DNA of 64,000 nt, from positions 1 through 64,000 of the forward strand of contig NZ_BPFX01000029.1 in assembly GCF_019655855.1 (NCBI RefSeq). Reading direction: 5' to 3'. Positions 37,357-47,506 of the stretch are shown here, one piece after another. Origin of the DNA: Pseudomonas paralcaligenes. Its GTDB lineage: Bacteria > Pseudomonadota > Gammaproteobacteria > Pseudomonadales > Pseudomonadaceae. Under the pieces are notes generated by a model. That model was not told where the DNA came from and made no database searches. It worked only from the letters and a program-made list of their open reading frames with translations. How positions within the stretch are numbered: the first letter of the stretch is position 1; each line of letters begins with the position of its first letter. A program made the position numbers and the translations under genes.

Positions 37357-37767
37357 TCAGGCGAAACCCGGCAGCACCGGCACCGGCTTCTTGTCGTCAC
37401 CGATGGCGACGAAGCTGAACACGCCGCTGATGGCCTTCTCCCGGCCGCCGCAGTACATGCCCTCGACGAACACTTCCACCTCGACCTTGAGGCTGGTGTT
37501 GCCGACCGCGATCACCCGGCCGATGAGTTCGACGATGGAACCGGCGGGTATGGCGTGCTTGAAGTCGATGCGGTCGCTGGACACGGTCACCAGCGGCAGG
37601 CGGCAGAAGCGCGTCGCGGCGATGAACGACACTTCGTCCATCCAGGCCAGCGCGGTGCCGCCGAACAGCGTGTTGTGATGGTTGGTGGTCGGCGGAAACA
37701 CCGCCTTGGCCACGCGGGTTTCCGACAGGTCGGTGCGACGCTGGATCTCTTGCTCTCTCGGGGTCAT
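37357..37767 (-). CDS. Acyl-CoA thioesterase (hotdog, YciA-like)
   Basis: A 136-aa hotdog-fold thioesterase. The N-terminal helix region VFPPTTNHHNTLFGGTALAWMDEVSFIAATRF carries the N-H-GG-D residues of the YciA/BACH active site, and DFKHAIPAGSIVELIGRV the dimer strand. It hydrolyses acyl-CoAs; chain length is not predictable. It converges with the antiporter gene. Confidence 0.9.
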   Translation of the reverse strand: MTPREQEIQRRTDLSETRVAKAVFPPTTNHHNTLFGGTALAWMDEVSFIAATRFCRLPLVTVSSDRIDFKHAIPAGSIVELIGRVIAVGNTSLKVEVEVFVEGMYCGGREKAISGVFSFVAIGDDKKPVPVLPGFA

Positions 37768-37866
37768 GCCACTACTGCTCTCGATGGGATGTGGCTGCCT
37801 GTGCTGCGTTGTACTTGTTGTCGCTCGGCAGGAATCGGGTTCGCCGGTCGGCGCGCCCCAGAAACG

Positions 37867-37890
37867 AAAAAAGCAGCCCGGAGGCTGCTT
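37867..37890 (-). terminator. Intrinsic terminator of the rpsP-rimM-trmD-rplS operon
   Basis: An 8-bp stem AAGCAGCC-CGGA-GGCTGCTT (37871-37890) followed on the minus strand by T-rich TTTTCG; 26 bp past the rplS stop. Confidence 0.92.
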
Positions 37891-37915
37891 TCTTCTGCTC
37901 GGAAGAGCTGTCCGA

Positions 37916-38266
37916 TCAGGACAGTTTTTCCTTGATGCGAGCTGCCTTGCCGGACAGGTCGCGGAGGTAGTACAGCTTGGCCTTGCGCACGTCGCCGCGG
38001 CGCTTGACGCTGACGCTGTCGATCAGCGGGGAGTAGGTCTGGAAGGTACGCTCGACGCCCACGCCGCTGGAGATCTTGCGCACGGTGAAGGCGCTGTTCA
38101 GGCCGCGGTTGCGCTTGCCGATGACGACGCCTTCGAAGGCCTGCAGACGGGAACGGTCGCCTTCCTTCACCTTCACCTGGACGATGACGGTGTCACCCGG
38201 GGCGAAGGCCGGGATTTCTTTGTTCATCTGCTCGGCTTCGAGCTGCTGAATGATCTTGTTGGTCAT
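37916..38266 (-). CDS. rplS: 50S ribosomal protein L19
   Basis: 116 aa, normal length. It begins [93 protein letters not shown] is the invariant C-terminal half. It sits at the 30S/50S interface. Last gene of the rpsP operon, 40 bp after trmD. Confidence 0.97.
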   Translation of the reverse strand: MTNKIIQQLEAEQMNKEIPAFAPGDTVIVQVKVKEGDRSRLQAFEGVVIGKRNRGLNSAFTVRKISSGVGVERTFQTYSPLIDSVSVKRRGDVRKAKLYYLRDLSGKAARIKEKLS

Positions 38267-38306
38267 GCTGTGCTCCTAAGACAAACCACGGTTTGCCATC
38301 GATACG

Positions 38307-39050
38307 TTAACTATCGTCCCGCTGGCGGATGTATTCCTCCAGCAGCTTCTTCTCTTCTCCAGAAAGCGAGCGGCTATCCAGAAGATCGGCTCGGCGCTCC
38401 CAGGTCCGACCAAGGGACTGTTGGAGACGCCAGCGCCGGATGTGTTCGTGATTGCCGCTGAGCAGCACGTCCGGAACACGTTTGCCTTCGTACACCTCGG
38501 GTCGGGTGTAGTGCGGGCAATCGAGGAGGCCATCGCTGAACGAGTCCTCCTCGGCGGAATCTGCATGCCCGAGCGCGCCCGGCAGCAACCGCGTTACAGC
38601 ATCGATCAGCACCATCGCCGGAAGCTCACCGCCGGAGAGGACGTAATCGCCGATCGACCATTCCTCATCGACATGCGCCTCGATGAAGCGCTCGTCGATG
38701 CCTTCGTAGCGGCCGGCGATGAGAATCAGCGCCTGCTCGCCAGCCAGTTCACGAACCCCCTGCTGAGTCAGCTGGCGGCCCTGCGGCGACAGGTAGATCA
38801 CCTTCGCTGCGTCCCCCGCATCGGCCTTGGCCGCAGCCAGAGCCTCTTCCAGGGGCTTGATCTTCATCACCATGCCGGGGCCGCCGCCGAAGGGGCGATC
38901 GTCCACGGTCTGGTGGCGGTCGTCGGTGTAGTCACGCAGTTGCCGGCAGTTCAACTGCAGCAGCCCCTGCTTCACCGCACGACTGGTAATACCGTACTGA
39001 CTGATGGCGGCGAACATCTCCGGGAAGATGCTGATGACTTCGACACGCAT
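38307..39050 (-). CDS. trmD: tRNA (guanine-N1-)-methyltransferase TrmD
   Basis: A 247-aa SPOUT methyltransferase making m1G37 in tRNAs. Visible are [20 protein letters not shown] at the start, the [26 protein letters not shown] loop, and the knotted SAM site [48 protein letters not shown]. The ATG at 39050 begins the family N-terminus. It follows rimM by 29 bp. Confidence 0.96.
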   Translation of the reverse strand: MRVEVISIFPEMFAAISQYGITSRAVKQGLLQLNCRQLRDYTDDRHQTVDDRPFGGGPGMVMKIKPLEEALAAAKADAGDAAKVIYLSPQGRQLTQQGVRELAGEQALILIAGRYEGIDERFIEAHVDEEWSIGDYVLSGGELPAMVLIDAVTRLLPGALGHADSAEEDSFSDGLLDCPHYTRPEVYEGKRVPDVLLSGNHEHIRRWRLQQSLGRTWERRADLLDSRSLSGEEKKLLEEYIRQRDDS

Positions 39051-39079
39051 GGCCACTCGCTCAGGCAAGAGCCAGGGGC

Positions 39080-39613
39080 TCAGAAGTCCGCGTCCCAGTC
39101 CACCCGCATCTCGCCGGCGGCCAGGTCGACCCGCTGCACGCACTGCTCGGTATACGGCAGCAGGCGCTCGCGATCATCCAGGCTGCCCGGACAGGGCTTG
39201 ACCACCATCACATCGTTGGCGCCGGTTTCCAGCAGGTGATCGAGACGCCCGAGCAGTTGCCCTTGCAGATCGATCACTTTCAGCCCTACCAGTTGGTACC
39301 AGTAGAACTCGCCTTCTTCGAGGTCGGGCAACTGCTCGCGGGGAACACAAATGTCGAAACCCGCGAGAGTGCGTGCCACTTCGCGGTCATCGAGTCCCTT
39401 GAGCTTGGCTACCAGCACCTTGCCTTGCAGGCGGCCGCTGACCAGCTCCATCTGCCTGACCTCACCGTCGCGCTTGAGCGTCCAGTGGCGGTAGTCGAGC
39501 AGATTGTCGATCGGGTCGGTGAAGGAATAGATCTTCACTTCCCCACGCACGCCGTGCACCGAAGTGATCTTGCCGAGAACGACCAGGTCCTCGGCGGGCG
39601 GCGTAGCGTTCAT
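39080..39613 (-). CDS. rimM: Ribosome maturation factor RimM
   Basis: 177 aa. It opens with [32 protein letters not shown] and has the C-terminal PRC barrel ([37 protein letters not shown] ... RLLPYT). It assists 30S head assembly with S19. The ATG at 39613 is preferred over an in-frame TTG at 39622, which would overlap rpsP; with 39613 the gap to rpsP is 5 nt. Confidence 0.95.
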   Translation of the reverse strand: MNATPPAEDLVVLGKITSVHGVRGEVKIYSFTDPIDNLLDYRHWTLKRDGEVRQMELVSGRLQGKVLVAKLKGLDDREVARTLAGFDICVPREQLPDLEEGEFYWYQLVGLKVIDLQGQLLGRLDHLLETGANDVMVVKPCPGSLDDRERLLPYTEQCVQRVDLAAGEMRVDWDADF

Positions 39614-39618
39614 ATCAC

Positions 39619-39870
39619 TCAAGCTGCGGACTTGGCAGCTTCCTTCAGCAGCTGAGCAACACGCTCAGACGGCTGAGCGCCCTGGCCGAGCCAGTAGGCA
39701 GCGCGCTCCTGGTTCACGGAGAGCTTCACTTCGGCACCGGTGGCGACCGGGTTGAAGAAACCGATGCGCTCGACGAAGCGACCATCGCGCGCATTGCGGC
39801 TGTTGGTCACGGTCAGGTGGTAGAAGGGGCGCTTCTTGGAGCCGCCACGAGCAAGACGGATGGTTACCAT
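39619..39870 (-). CDS. rpsP: 30S ribosomal protein S16
   Basis: 83 aa. [40 protein letters not shown] is the conserved S16 N-terminal half; normal length. First gene of rpsP-rimM-trmD-rplS, with a sigma-70-like promoter about 75-100 bp upstream. Confidence 0.97.
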   Translation of the reverse strand: MVTIRLARGGSKKRPFYHLTVTNSRNARDGRFVERIGFFNPVATGAEVKLSVNQERAAYWLGQGAQPSERVAQLLKEAAKSAA

Positions 39871-39942
39871 TGAACTTCGTTCCTGTAATCGGTGCTAACT
39901 TGAGGCACACACTTTGAGGGGCCTAGGCCCGAAAGGCCGCAT

Positions 39943-39970
39943 ATTCTAAGGATTATCCGGCCGTTTGCAA
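39943..39970 (-). promoter_or_regulatory. Candidate sigma-70 promoter for the rpsP operon
   Basis: Read on the minus strand: TTGCAA (39970-39965), 16-bp spacer, TAGAAT (39948-39943). It lies in the ffh-rpsP gap at a sensible distance (73 bp) from the rpsP start. Confidence 0.6.
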
Positions 39971-40004
39971 ATCTCTTTTTCGGCCACCCATCGGCGGCCC
40001 GTCA

Positions 40005-41378
<1,374 letters not shown>

Positions 41379-41521
41379 GCGCGATCCTTTGAACGGGGTA
41401 CTTGCGGCAAGCCGCGGAGTATAACCAACTGGCAGGGCCGCCGACACCGCCGGCGGTCTTTCGTGAAACGCTTCTTATGTGCCACACTCACGGCCTTTCG
41501 GGCCCAGCCATACACGGATTT

Positions 41522-42322
41522 ATGCACCCTCTGCTGCCCAGTCTCGCCGCCGCCGGCCTCTACGCCGGCGCCACCCTCTACCAGGGATTGCGCTTCGGCC
41601 GCCAGCAGGCGCCGGACAAGCGCCTGCTGGGCCTGCTCGGCGCCCTCGCCCTGGTCGCCCATGCGGTCAGCCTCACGCTGCAGCTGCTGCCGGGCGCTGG
41701 CCTCAATCTGGACTTCTTCAACGCTTCCAGTCTGATCGCCTGCGCGGTGATCGCCCTGACCCTGCTCGGCTCCGCGCGCATCCCGGTGGAGAACCTGCTG
41801 TTGCTCCTGTTCCCCCTCGGCGCGCTGACCGTGCTGCTGGCGGAGTTCGTGCCGGGCGGCACCAGCCAGCCGATCAACGAGGCGCCGGGCATCCTCGCCC
41901 ACATCCTGCTGTCGATCCTGGCCTATGGCCTGCTGACCATCGCCATGTTCCAGTCGCTGCTGCTGTCGCTACAGGACCACCAGCTCAAGCACAAGCACCC
42001 GTCCGGGCTGATCCGCAACTTCCCGCCGCTGCAGACCATGGAGAGCCTGCTGTTCGGCTTCCTCTGGGCCGGCTGGCTGCTGCTGTCGCTGTCGCTGGTG
42101 TCCGGCTGGCTGTTCGTCGACAACCTGCTGGCCCAGCACCTGGCGCACAAGACCCTGCTCTCCTGCCTGGCCTGGCTGGTGTTCGCCGTGCTGCTGTGGG
42201 GCCGCCACCAGCTCGGCTGGCGCGGGCACAAGGCGATCCGCTGGACCCTCGCCGGCTTCTGCCTGCTGATGCTGGCCTATTTCGGCAGCAAGCTGGTCCG
42301 CGAATTCATCCTGCATATCTGA
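41522..42322 (+). CDS. ypjD: Inner membrane protein YpjD (CcsA/cytochrome c assembly family)
   Basis: A 266-aa protein with eight hydrophobic segments. It belongs to the CcmC/CcsA-related YpjD family that usually sits beside ffh. The heme-handling WWD loop of true CcsA is only weakly represented (FGFLWAGWLLLSLSLVSGWLF), and ILAHILLSILAYGLLTIAMFQSLLL carries a conserved His. The role is uncertain; proposals in the literature concern cytochrome c biogenesis or MgtE-like stability. The ATG at 41522 begins the first TM. It diverges from ffh, and the next gene starts 4 nt after it. Confidence 0.88.
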   Translation: MHPLLPSLAAAGLYAGATLYQGLRFGRQQAPDKRLLGLLGALALVAHAVSLTLQLLPGAGLNLDFFNASSLIACAVIALTLLGSARIPVENLLLLLFPLGALTVLLAEFVPGGTSQPINEAPGILAHILLSILAYGLLTIAMFQSLLLSLQDHQLKHKHPSGLIRNFPPLQTMESLLFGFLWAGWLLLSLSLVSGWLFVDNLLAQHLAHKTLLSCLAWLVFAVLLWGRHQLGWRGHKAIRWTLAGFCLLMLAYFGSKLVREFILHI

Positions 42323-42326
42323 CGCC

Positions 42327-43202
42327 ATGAACCTCGCCCCCTACGAATGGTGGCTGCTGGCGGCGATCCTGATCGCCGGCGGCGTGCTGCTGGCCCGTGA
42401 ACGCCTGCCCCTCCTCACCCGCCGCGCCGCCGGCGGGGCGCAGGTGCAGGACGCCGGCGAGCGCCGGCACCTGCCCGAAGAAGCCCGCGAGCGGCGCCAG
42501 CACGCCCTGCTGCAACTGCTGGAGCTAGAGAACGTCACGGTCAACGACATCATGATCCCGCGCGGCGGGGTCATCGGCATCGACCTCGACGCCCCGCTGG
42601 CGGAGATCATCGAGCTGCTGCGCCGGGTCGATCACACCCGGCTGCCGGTGTACCGCGGCGGCATCGACCAGATCGAGGGCATCGTCCACATGCGCCGCCT
42701 GGCCGCCCTGCTGACCCGCGACCAGCTCAGCCACGAGGCGCTGCTGGCCAGCTGCGTGCCGCCCTACTTCGTGCCCGAGGGCACACCACTGGCCACCCAG
42801 TTGGTGAACTTCCAGAAGGAGAAGCGCCGCCTCGGCCTGGTGGTGGACGAGTACGGCGACATCCAGGGCATCGTCACCTTGGAAGACCTGCTCAACGAGA
42901 TCATCGGCGACTTCAGCTACGAGGAAGACGCCGACAATCCGGAAATCCAGGCCCAGGGCGACGGCAGCCAGGTCATCGACGGCGCCGCCAGCATCCGCGA
43001 GATCAACAAGAGCCTGGGCTGGCGCCTGCCCAGCGACGGCCCGAAGACCCTCAACGGCCTGGTCACCGAGGCGCTGGAAAGCATCCCCGACAGCCCGGTG
43101 TGCCTGAAGATCGGCCCCTACCGCCTGGAAATCCTCGAGGCCAACGAGAACCGCGTGCTGAGCGTGCGCGCCTGGCGCGCCCGGCCGGGCACGCGCTACT
43201 AG
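42327..43202 (+). CDS. CBS-pair / transporter-associated (CorC-HlyC) domain protein
   Basis: 291 aa. There is a single N-terminal TM (WWLLAAILIAGGVLLA). After a short linker the CBS pair (ENVTVNDIMIPRGGVIGIDLDAPLAEIIELLRRVDHTRLPVYRG ... RLGLVVDEYGDIQGIVTLEDLLNEIIG) and the C-terminal CorC_HlyC domain (DGSQVIDGAASIREINKSLGWRLPSDGPKTLNGLVTEALESIP) follow. Full-length CorB/HlyC-type transporters carry a DUF21 domain of 3-4 TM before the CBS pair; that is missing. It may be a regulatory subunit. Operon with ypjD. Confidence 0.85.
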   Translation: MNLAPYEWWLLAAILIAGGVLLARERLPLLTRRAAGGAQVQDAGERRHLPEEARERRQHALLQLLELENVTVNDIMIPRGGVIGIDLDAPLAEIIELLRRVDHTRLPVYRGGIDQIEGIVHMRRLAALLTRDQLSHEALLASCVPPYFVPEGTPLATQLVNFQKEKRRLGLVVDEYGDIQGIVTLEDLLNEIIGDFSYEEDADNPEIQAQGDGSQVIDGAASIREINKSLGWRLPSDGPKTLNGLVTEALESIPDSPVCLKIGPYRLEILEANENRVLSVRAWRARPGTRY

Positions 43203-43211
43203 CCAAATCTC

Positions 43212-43248
43212 GCAGGGTGCTCCGTCCGGTGCGCGCGGCGCACCCTAC
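43212..43248. repeat. Degenerate inverted pair of GTAGGGTGCGC arms
   Basis: The right arm GGTGCGCGCGGCGCACCCTAC lies at 43228-43248; the left arm (GCAGGGTGCTCCG) has decayed. It lies between the converging CBS and SGNH genes. Confidence 0.75.
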
Positions 43249-43251
43249 CTC

Positions 43252-43980
43252 TCAACGCAGCCCGCCGAGGCGCTCGGCCAGGTGCTCGGCCCAGACGCGG
43301 TAACCCAGGGCCGATGGATGGTAGCCGTCGCGCGCCAGGTAGTCCGGGCTGAAACGCAGCGCCACCGGCGCGTACTCGGTGCACTCCTCGGCGCTGACCC
43401 GGCGCAGCGCCGCATCGAGCAGCGCCGCGCGCCGTCCCAGCAACTGCCGCAGCAGCCAGGGCAAGGCGCTGAAATGCTGGATCGGCGGCACGCCGGTGAA
43501 CACCACCTTCCCGCCCCGCTCGCTCAAGGCACGACTGAGCGAACGCAGCGAATCCTCCCAGCGCGCCAGTGAACTCAGGTGGGTGGTGTCGTTGACTCCG
43601 AACACCAGCAGCACCAGATCGGCCGGCTCCGCCAGCGCCACCGGCAGCAGGCGCTCGCCGGCCTCGGCGGCGGTGATGCCGTTCTCGCCGCAGGCGCGCC
43701 AGGCCACCGGCCGCCCTTCGCGCAGGGCCAGCGCCAGGGCCAGTTGCCCGGCCAGCGCCACTTCCTGCGCCTCGACACCGACCCCGGCCACGGTGGACTC
43801 GCCGACCAGCAGCAGGCGCAGGGGCTCGCCCGCCAGCTCAGCGCCGGCCAGGCCGTGCTGCTCCCCGCCCGCCGGCGGCAGGCGCAGCGCCGTGCGCCGG
43901 GTGTGGATCGCCAGGGGCAACACGAGCGGCAACGCCGCCAGCGCCAGCCCCCACCACAACCCGGCGCGCAGACGGCTCAC
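43252..43980 (-). CDS. SGNH/GDSL-type hydrolase
   Basis: 242 aa. An N-terminal signal-anchor ([19 protein letters not shown]) precedes an SGNH fold: block [18 protein letters not shown] (GES instead of GDS, the Ser nucleophile), Gly block [13 protein letters not shown], Asn block [11 protein letters not shown] and the C-terminal D-x-x-H in [17 protein letters not shown]. It is a periplasmic esterase or lipase-type hydrolase of unknown substrate. The start is GTG at 43980, overlapping the purT stop by four bases (GTGA), so it is the last gene of the purT operon. Confidence 0.85.
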   Translation of the reverse strand: MSRLRAGLWWGLALAALPLVLPLAIHTRRTALRLPPAGGEQHGLAGAELAGEPLRLLLVGESTVAGVGVEAQEVALAGQLALALALREGRPVAWRACGENGITAAEAGERLLPVALAEPADLVLLVFGVNDTTHLSSLARWEDSLRSLSRALSERGGKVVFTGVPPIQHFSALPWLLRQLLGRRAALLDAALRRVSAEECTEYAPVALRFSPDYLARDGYHPSALGYRVWAEHLAERLGGLR

Positions 43981-45158
43981 AGTTCGACCTTGACCGCCTC
44001 GGACGCCCGCACCGCCTTGGCCCGCGCCGCGTCCACGCTCTCGTCGCGGGCCAGGGCCACGCCCATGCGCCGCTGGCCGCTGACTTCCGGCTTGCCGAAC
44101 AGTCGCAGCGCGGTATCCGGCTCGTTTAGGGCAGCACCGAGGCCGGCGAAGGTCACCTGGCGCGATTCGCCCTCGACCAGGATCACCGCGGAGGCGGACG
44201 GGCCGAACTGGCGGATCGCCGGGATCGGCAGGCCGAGGATGGCCCGCGCGTGCAAGGCGAATTCGGACAGGTCCTGGGAGATCAGGGTGACCAGGCCGGT
44301 GTCGTGCGGGCGTGGCGACACCTCGCTGAACCACACCTGGTCGCCCTTGACGAACAGTTCCACGCCGAACAGGCCGCGCCCGCCGAGGGCCTCGGTCACC
44401 GCCAGGGCAACCCGCTCGGATTCGGCCAGGGCGGCGGCGCTCATCGCCTGCGGCTGCCACGATTCGTGGTAGTCACCCTTGACCTGGCGGTGGCCAACCG
44501 GCGCGCAGAACGAGGTGCCGCCGATGTGACGCACGGTGAGCAGGGTGATCTCGTAGTCGAAGTCGATAAAGCCTTCCACGATGACTCTACCCTTGCCGGC
44601 GCGCCCGCCTTCCTGGGCGTAGTCCCAAGAGGCCTGCAGGTCGACGTCGCTCTTCAGCACGCTCTGGCCCTTGCCAGAGGAACTCATGATCGGCTTGACC
44701 ACGCAGGGGTAGCCGACCGAGCGCACCGCCTCGGTGTAAGCCTCGTAGGTGTCGGCGAAGTGGTACGGCGAGGTCGGCAGGCCCAGCTCCTCGGCGGCCA
44801 GGCGGCGGATGCCCTCGCGGTTCATGGTCAGCCTGGCGGCGCGGGCGGTGGGCACCACGGTGTAGCCCTCGGCCTCCAGCTCCACCAGGGTGTCGGTGGC
44901 GATGGCCTCGATCTCCGGCACGATGTAGTGCGGCCGCTCCGCCTCGATCACCGCGCGCAGGGCGGCGCCGTCGAGCATGCTGATCACGTGGCTGCGGTGC
45001 GCCACCTGCATGGCCGGGGCGTCGGCGTAGCGGTCGACGGCGATCACCTCGCAACCCAGGCGCTGCAGTTCGATCACCACTTCTTTGCCCAGCTCGCCGG
45101 AGCCACAGAGCAGGACGCGGGTCGCGGTGGGCGACAGGGGGGTACCGATACGGGGCAT
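43977..45158 (-). CDS. purT: Formate-dependent phosphoribosylglycinamide formyltransferase
   Basis: A 393-aa ATP-grasp enzyme that formylates GAR with formate and ATP in purine synthesis, an alternative to folate-dependent PurN. Landmarks are [34 protein letters not shown], the ATP-grasp loop [29 protein letters not shown] and the C-terminal family-specific end. ATG at 45158 gives the normal 393-residue length; a TTG three bases upstream is not needed. It is preceded by the DUF1289 gene (51-bp gap) and overlaps the SGNH gene. Confidence 0.95.
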   Translation of the reverse strand: MPRIGTPLSPTATRVLLCGSGELGKEVVIELQRLGCEVIAVDRYADAPAMQVAHRSHVISMLDGAALRAVIEAERPHYIVPEIEAIATDTLVELEAEGYTVVPTARAARLTMNREGIRRLAAEELGLPTSPYHFADTYEAYTEAVRSVGYPCVVKPIMSSSGKGQSVLKSDVDLQASWDYAQEGGRAGKGRVIVEGFIDFDYEITLLTVRHIGGTSFCAPVGHRQVKGDYHESWQPQAMSAAALAESERVALAVTEALGGRGLFGVELFVKGDQVWFSEVSPRPHDTGLVTLISQDLSEFALHARAILGLPIPAIRQFGPSASAVILVEGESRQVTFAGLGAALNEPDTALRLFGKPEVSGQRRMGVALARDESVDAARAKAVRASEAVKVEL

Positions 45159-45209
45159 CAAGACATCCTCGAATGAAAAACGCGGTGAAGGGTGAAAGGC
45201 AGGAAGGAA

Positions 45210-45413
45210 TCAGTGGCCGGCCGGCTGCAGCAGTTGGCCGGCGGCGCGGGCGCGCTCCAGGCACAGCGCCAGGACCGCGCGCCGCTCGTGGTTGTCCATG
45301 CGGCCCCAGCGGGTGATCTCGGCCGCGGTGCGCTGGCAGCCGATGCAGATGTCCTGATCGTCCAGCGCGCAGATGCTCACGCAGGGCGACTTGACCGGGC
45401 GCTCGTCGCTCAC
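45210..45413 (-). CDS. DUF1289 family small Cys-rich protein
   Basis: A 67-aa protein of the DUF1289 family. [33 protein letters not shown] contains four cysteines in a C-x3-C ... C-x2-C pattern that could bind a metal or Fe-S cluster; the rest is helical. The start is GTG at 45413, overlapping the gamma carbonic anhydrase stop by four bases (GTGA). Function unknown; it is often found next to purT/YrdA-type genes in pseudomonads. Confidence 0.85.
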   Translation of the reverse strand: MSDERPVKSPCVSICALDDQDICIGCQRTAAEITRWGRMDNHERRAVLALCLERARAAGQLLQPAGH

Positions 45414-45934
45414 GCCTCGTCCTCGACCAGGTCGCGGGCGTAGCGCTGGGCGTTGTGCACGTAGTGGGCGGCGCTGCCCTCGAGCATCTTCTTCTGCTGT
45501 TCATTGAGTTCGCGCACCACCTTGCCCGGGCTGCCCATCACCAGGCTGCCGTCGGGAATCTCCTTGCCCTCGGGGATCAGGCTGTTGGCGCCGATGATGC
45601 AGTACTTGCCGATCTTCGCGCCGTTGAGGATCACCGCGTTGATGCCGATCAGGCTGTAATCGTCCACCGTGCAGCCGTGCATCATCACGTTGTGGCCGAC
45701 GGTGACGCCCTTGCCCAGGGTCAGTGGGAAGCCCATGTCGGTGTGCATCACGGTGCCGTCCTGCACGTTGCTGTTCTCGCCGATGTGGATCAGCTCGTTG
45801 TCGCCGCGCAGCACGGCGCCGAACCAGACGTTGGCGCCCTTCTCCAGCTTCACCTTGCCGATCACGCTGGCGGTGGGCGCGATCCAGCTCTCGGGATGGG
45901 TCTCGACACGGGCATCGCCCAGGCGGTACTTCAT
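45410..45934 (-). CDS. Gamma-class carbonic anhydrase family protein (YrdA-like)
   Basis: A 174-aa left-handed beta-helix trimer. Hexapeptide repeats run through [33 protein letters not shown]..., and the three zinc ligands of gamma carbonic anhydrases appear as His in MHTD, then HNVMMH (two His). The C-terminal helix [25 protein letters not shown] packs against the helix. Whether it hydrates CO2 or has a related role is unproven in this family. It overlaps the DUF1289 gene and starts 13 bp after the NUDIX gene. Confidence 0.92.
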   Translation of the reverse strand: MKYRLGDARVETHPESWIAPTASVIGKVKLEKGANVWFGAVLRGDNELIHIGENSNVQDGTVMHTDMGFPLTLGKGVTVGHNVMMHGCTVDDYSLIGINAVILNGAKIGKYCIIGANSLIPEGKEIPDGSLVMGSPGKVVRELNEQQKKMLEGSAAHYVHNAQRYARDLVEDEA

Positions 45935-45947
45935 GGGGTGTCTCCTC

Positions 45948-46556
45948 TCAGACCTTGATGATCCGGACCGACGGCTGCGGTGGCCTCTCCAGGTCGATAC
46001 CGGCGTCGAACGCCAGGTTGACCAGCTCGACGATCATCACCGCCGTCAGGCCCCAGATCTTGTAGTTGTCGTAGTGGTAGCAGGGCACGTACCAGCTGCG
46101 CCCCTCGTAGTCGATGCGGTGGGTGACCTCGGGCGGGCTCTCGATGAAGAAGCGCAGCGGCACCGAGAACACCGCGGCGATCTCGTCGTCGTTGGGCCGG
46201 TACTCGACGTAGTCCGGTACCACCCCGACCCAGGGCGTGACGCGGATGCCGAAGCGCGACACCAGCGGGCTGAGCGGGGCGACCATTTCCACCAGGCCGG
46301 GCGGCAGGCCGACTTCCTCCTCCGCCTCGCGCAGCGCGGTGAAGGCCAGGTCGATGTCGTCCGGGTCGCGCCGCCCGCCAGGGAAGGCCACCTCGCCACC
46401 GTGGGTGGACAGGCCGCTGGCGCGCAGGGTCAGCACCAGCTCCGGCTCGTCGCAGCGGGTCAGCGGCACCAGCACGGCCGCCTCGGGATGGCGCGGGTCG
46501 GTCTCCAGGCTGCGCGGAGTATGGCCGCGCACGCGTTGCAGGAGCTCGTCGAGCAT
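45948..46556 (-). CDS. NUDIX hydrolase, CoA pyrophosphatase-like (NudL family)
   Basis: 202 aa. The UPF0035-type prefix [26 protein letters not shown] precedes the Nudix box ending [11 protein letters not shown]. NudL-type enzymes cleave CoA and its derivatives to phosphopantetheine and 3',5'-ADP. It is the first gene of a five-gene minus-strand operon (nudix, gamma-CA, DUF1289, purT, SGNH); intergenic distances are 13 bp, -4, 51 and -4. Confidence 0.88.
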   Translation of the reverse strand: MLDELLQRVRGHTPRSLETDPRHPEAAVLVPLTRCDEPELVLTLRASGLSTHGGEVAFPGGRRDPDDIDLAFTALREAEEEVGLPPGLVEMVAPLSPLVSRFGIRVTPWVGVVPDYVEYRPNDDEIAAVFSVPLRFFIESPPEVTHRIDYEGRSWYVPCYHYDNYKIWGLTAVMIVELVNLAFDAGIDLERPPQPSVRIIKV

Positions 46557-46691
46557 GTCAATTCTCGGTTCTTCGTTATGCCCGGCATCATGGCACGAAG
46601 GCGCGGAGTGCCCAAGACCCGCAGATCGTCAACGCGCTTGCCGCCGCTCCGGTGCAACGCCAAGATGGGCGACGATCCAGGAGAAATCGAC

Positions 46692-47237
46692 ATGAAGTTC
46701 TGCAGCCAGTGCGGCGGCCCGATGGAACAGCGTATTCCCGCGGGCGACAACCGCATGCGCTTCGTCTGCACGCAGTGCCACTTCATCCACTACCAGAACC
46801 CGCGCATCGTCGCCGGCTGCCTGCCGGTGTGGGGCGAGCAGGTGCTGCTGTGCCGCCGCGCCATCGAACCGCGCCGCGGCTTCTGGACCCTACCGGCCGG
46901 CTTCATGGAGAACGGCGAGACCATGGCCGAGGCGGCCATGCGCGAGACCGACGAAGAGGCCTGCGCGCGAGTGCGCGACCTGCACCTGTACACCCTGTTC
47001 GACCTGCCGCACATCAGCCAGCTCTACGTGTTCTTCCGCGCCGAACTGGCCGACCTGGACTTCTGCGCCGGCGAGGAGAGCCTGGAGGTGCAGCTGTTCC
47101 ACGAGCGGGAAATCCCCTGGAACGAGCTGGCCTTCCCCACGGTCGGACGTACTCTGGAATGTTATTTCGCCGACCGCCGCGAGCAGCACTATCCTGTGCG
47201 CAACGAGGGTCTGGCCGCCTTTCGCCCTCTCAGGTAA
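46692..47237 (+). CDS. NUDIX hydrolase with N-terminal zinc ribbon
   Basis: 181 aa. The N-terminal zinc ribbon (KFCSQCGGPM ... FVCTQCHFIHY) carries two CxxC pairs, followed by the Nudix domain with the box GFMENGETMAEAAMRETDEEA. This matches the NudC-related, ADP-ribose/NADH-type family by the ribbon but is shorter. The substrate is probably a nucleotide diphosphate derivative. ATG 46692 has GGAG 9 nt upstream. It is divergent from the NudL-like operon. Confidence 0.9.
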   Translation: MKFCSQCGGPMEQRIPAGDNRMRFVCTQCHFIHYQNPRIVAGCLPVWGEQVLLCRRAIEPRRGFWTLPAGFMENGETMAEAAMRETDEEACARVRDLHLYTLFDLPHISQLYVFFRAELADLDFCAGEESLEVQLFHEREIPWNELAFPTVGRTLECYFADRREQHYPVRNEGLAAFRPLR

Positions 47238-47266
47238 CCGTCACCCACCCGAACGGGAGCATTACC

Positions 47267-47506
47267 ATGGACACCAGCAACCACCACAGCCTGCGCACCT
47301 TGTTCGAGCAGCTCGGGCTGCCCTCCAGCAACGAGGAGATCGCCGCCTTCATCCGCGACCATCAGCTGTCCAATGGCGAGAAGCTTGCCAAGGCGCCGTT
47401 CTGGACCGAGGCGCAGGCCAACTTCCTCGCCGAGTCGCTCAAGCGCGATTCCGACTGGGCGATCCAGGTCGACGAACTGGCCGTCTCACTGACCCAGAAG
47501 CCCTGA
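47267..47506 (+). CDS. DUF2789 family protein
   Basis: A 79-aa protein of the DUF2789 family: HSLRTLFEQLGLPSSNEEIAAFIRDHQL and the C-terminal FWTEAQANFLAESLKRDSDWAIQVDELAVSL are typical. All helical, acidic, function unknown. ATG at 47267 has GGGAG 10 nt upstream. Its last seven codons overlap the converging gene by 21 bp. Confidence 0.85.
   Translation: MDTSNHHSLRTLFEQLGLPSSNEEIAAFIRDHQLSNGEKLAKAPFWTEAQANFLAESLKRDSDWAIQVDELAVSLTQKP

Noticed and set aside
39614..39622. TTG start for rimM overlapping rpsP
   Set aside because: The ATG at 39613 matches the family N-terminus and needs no rare TTG start.
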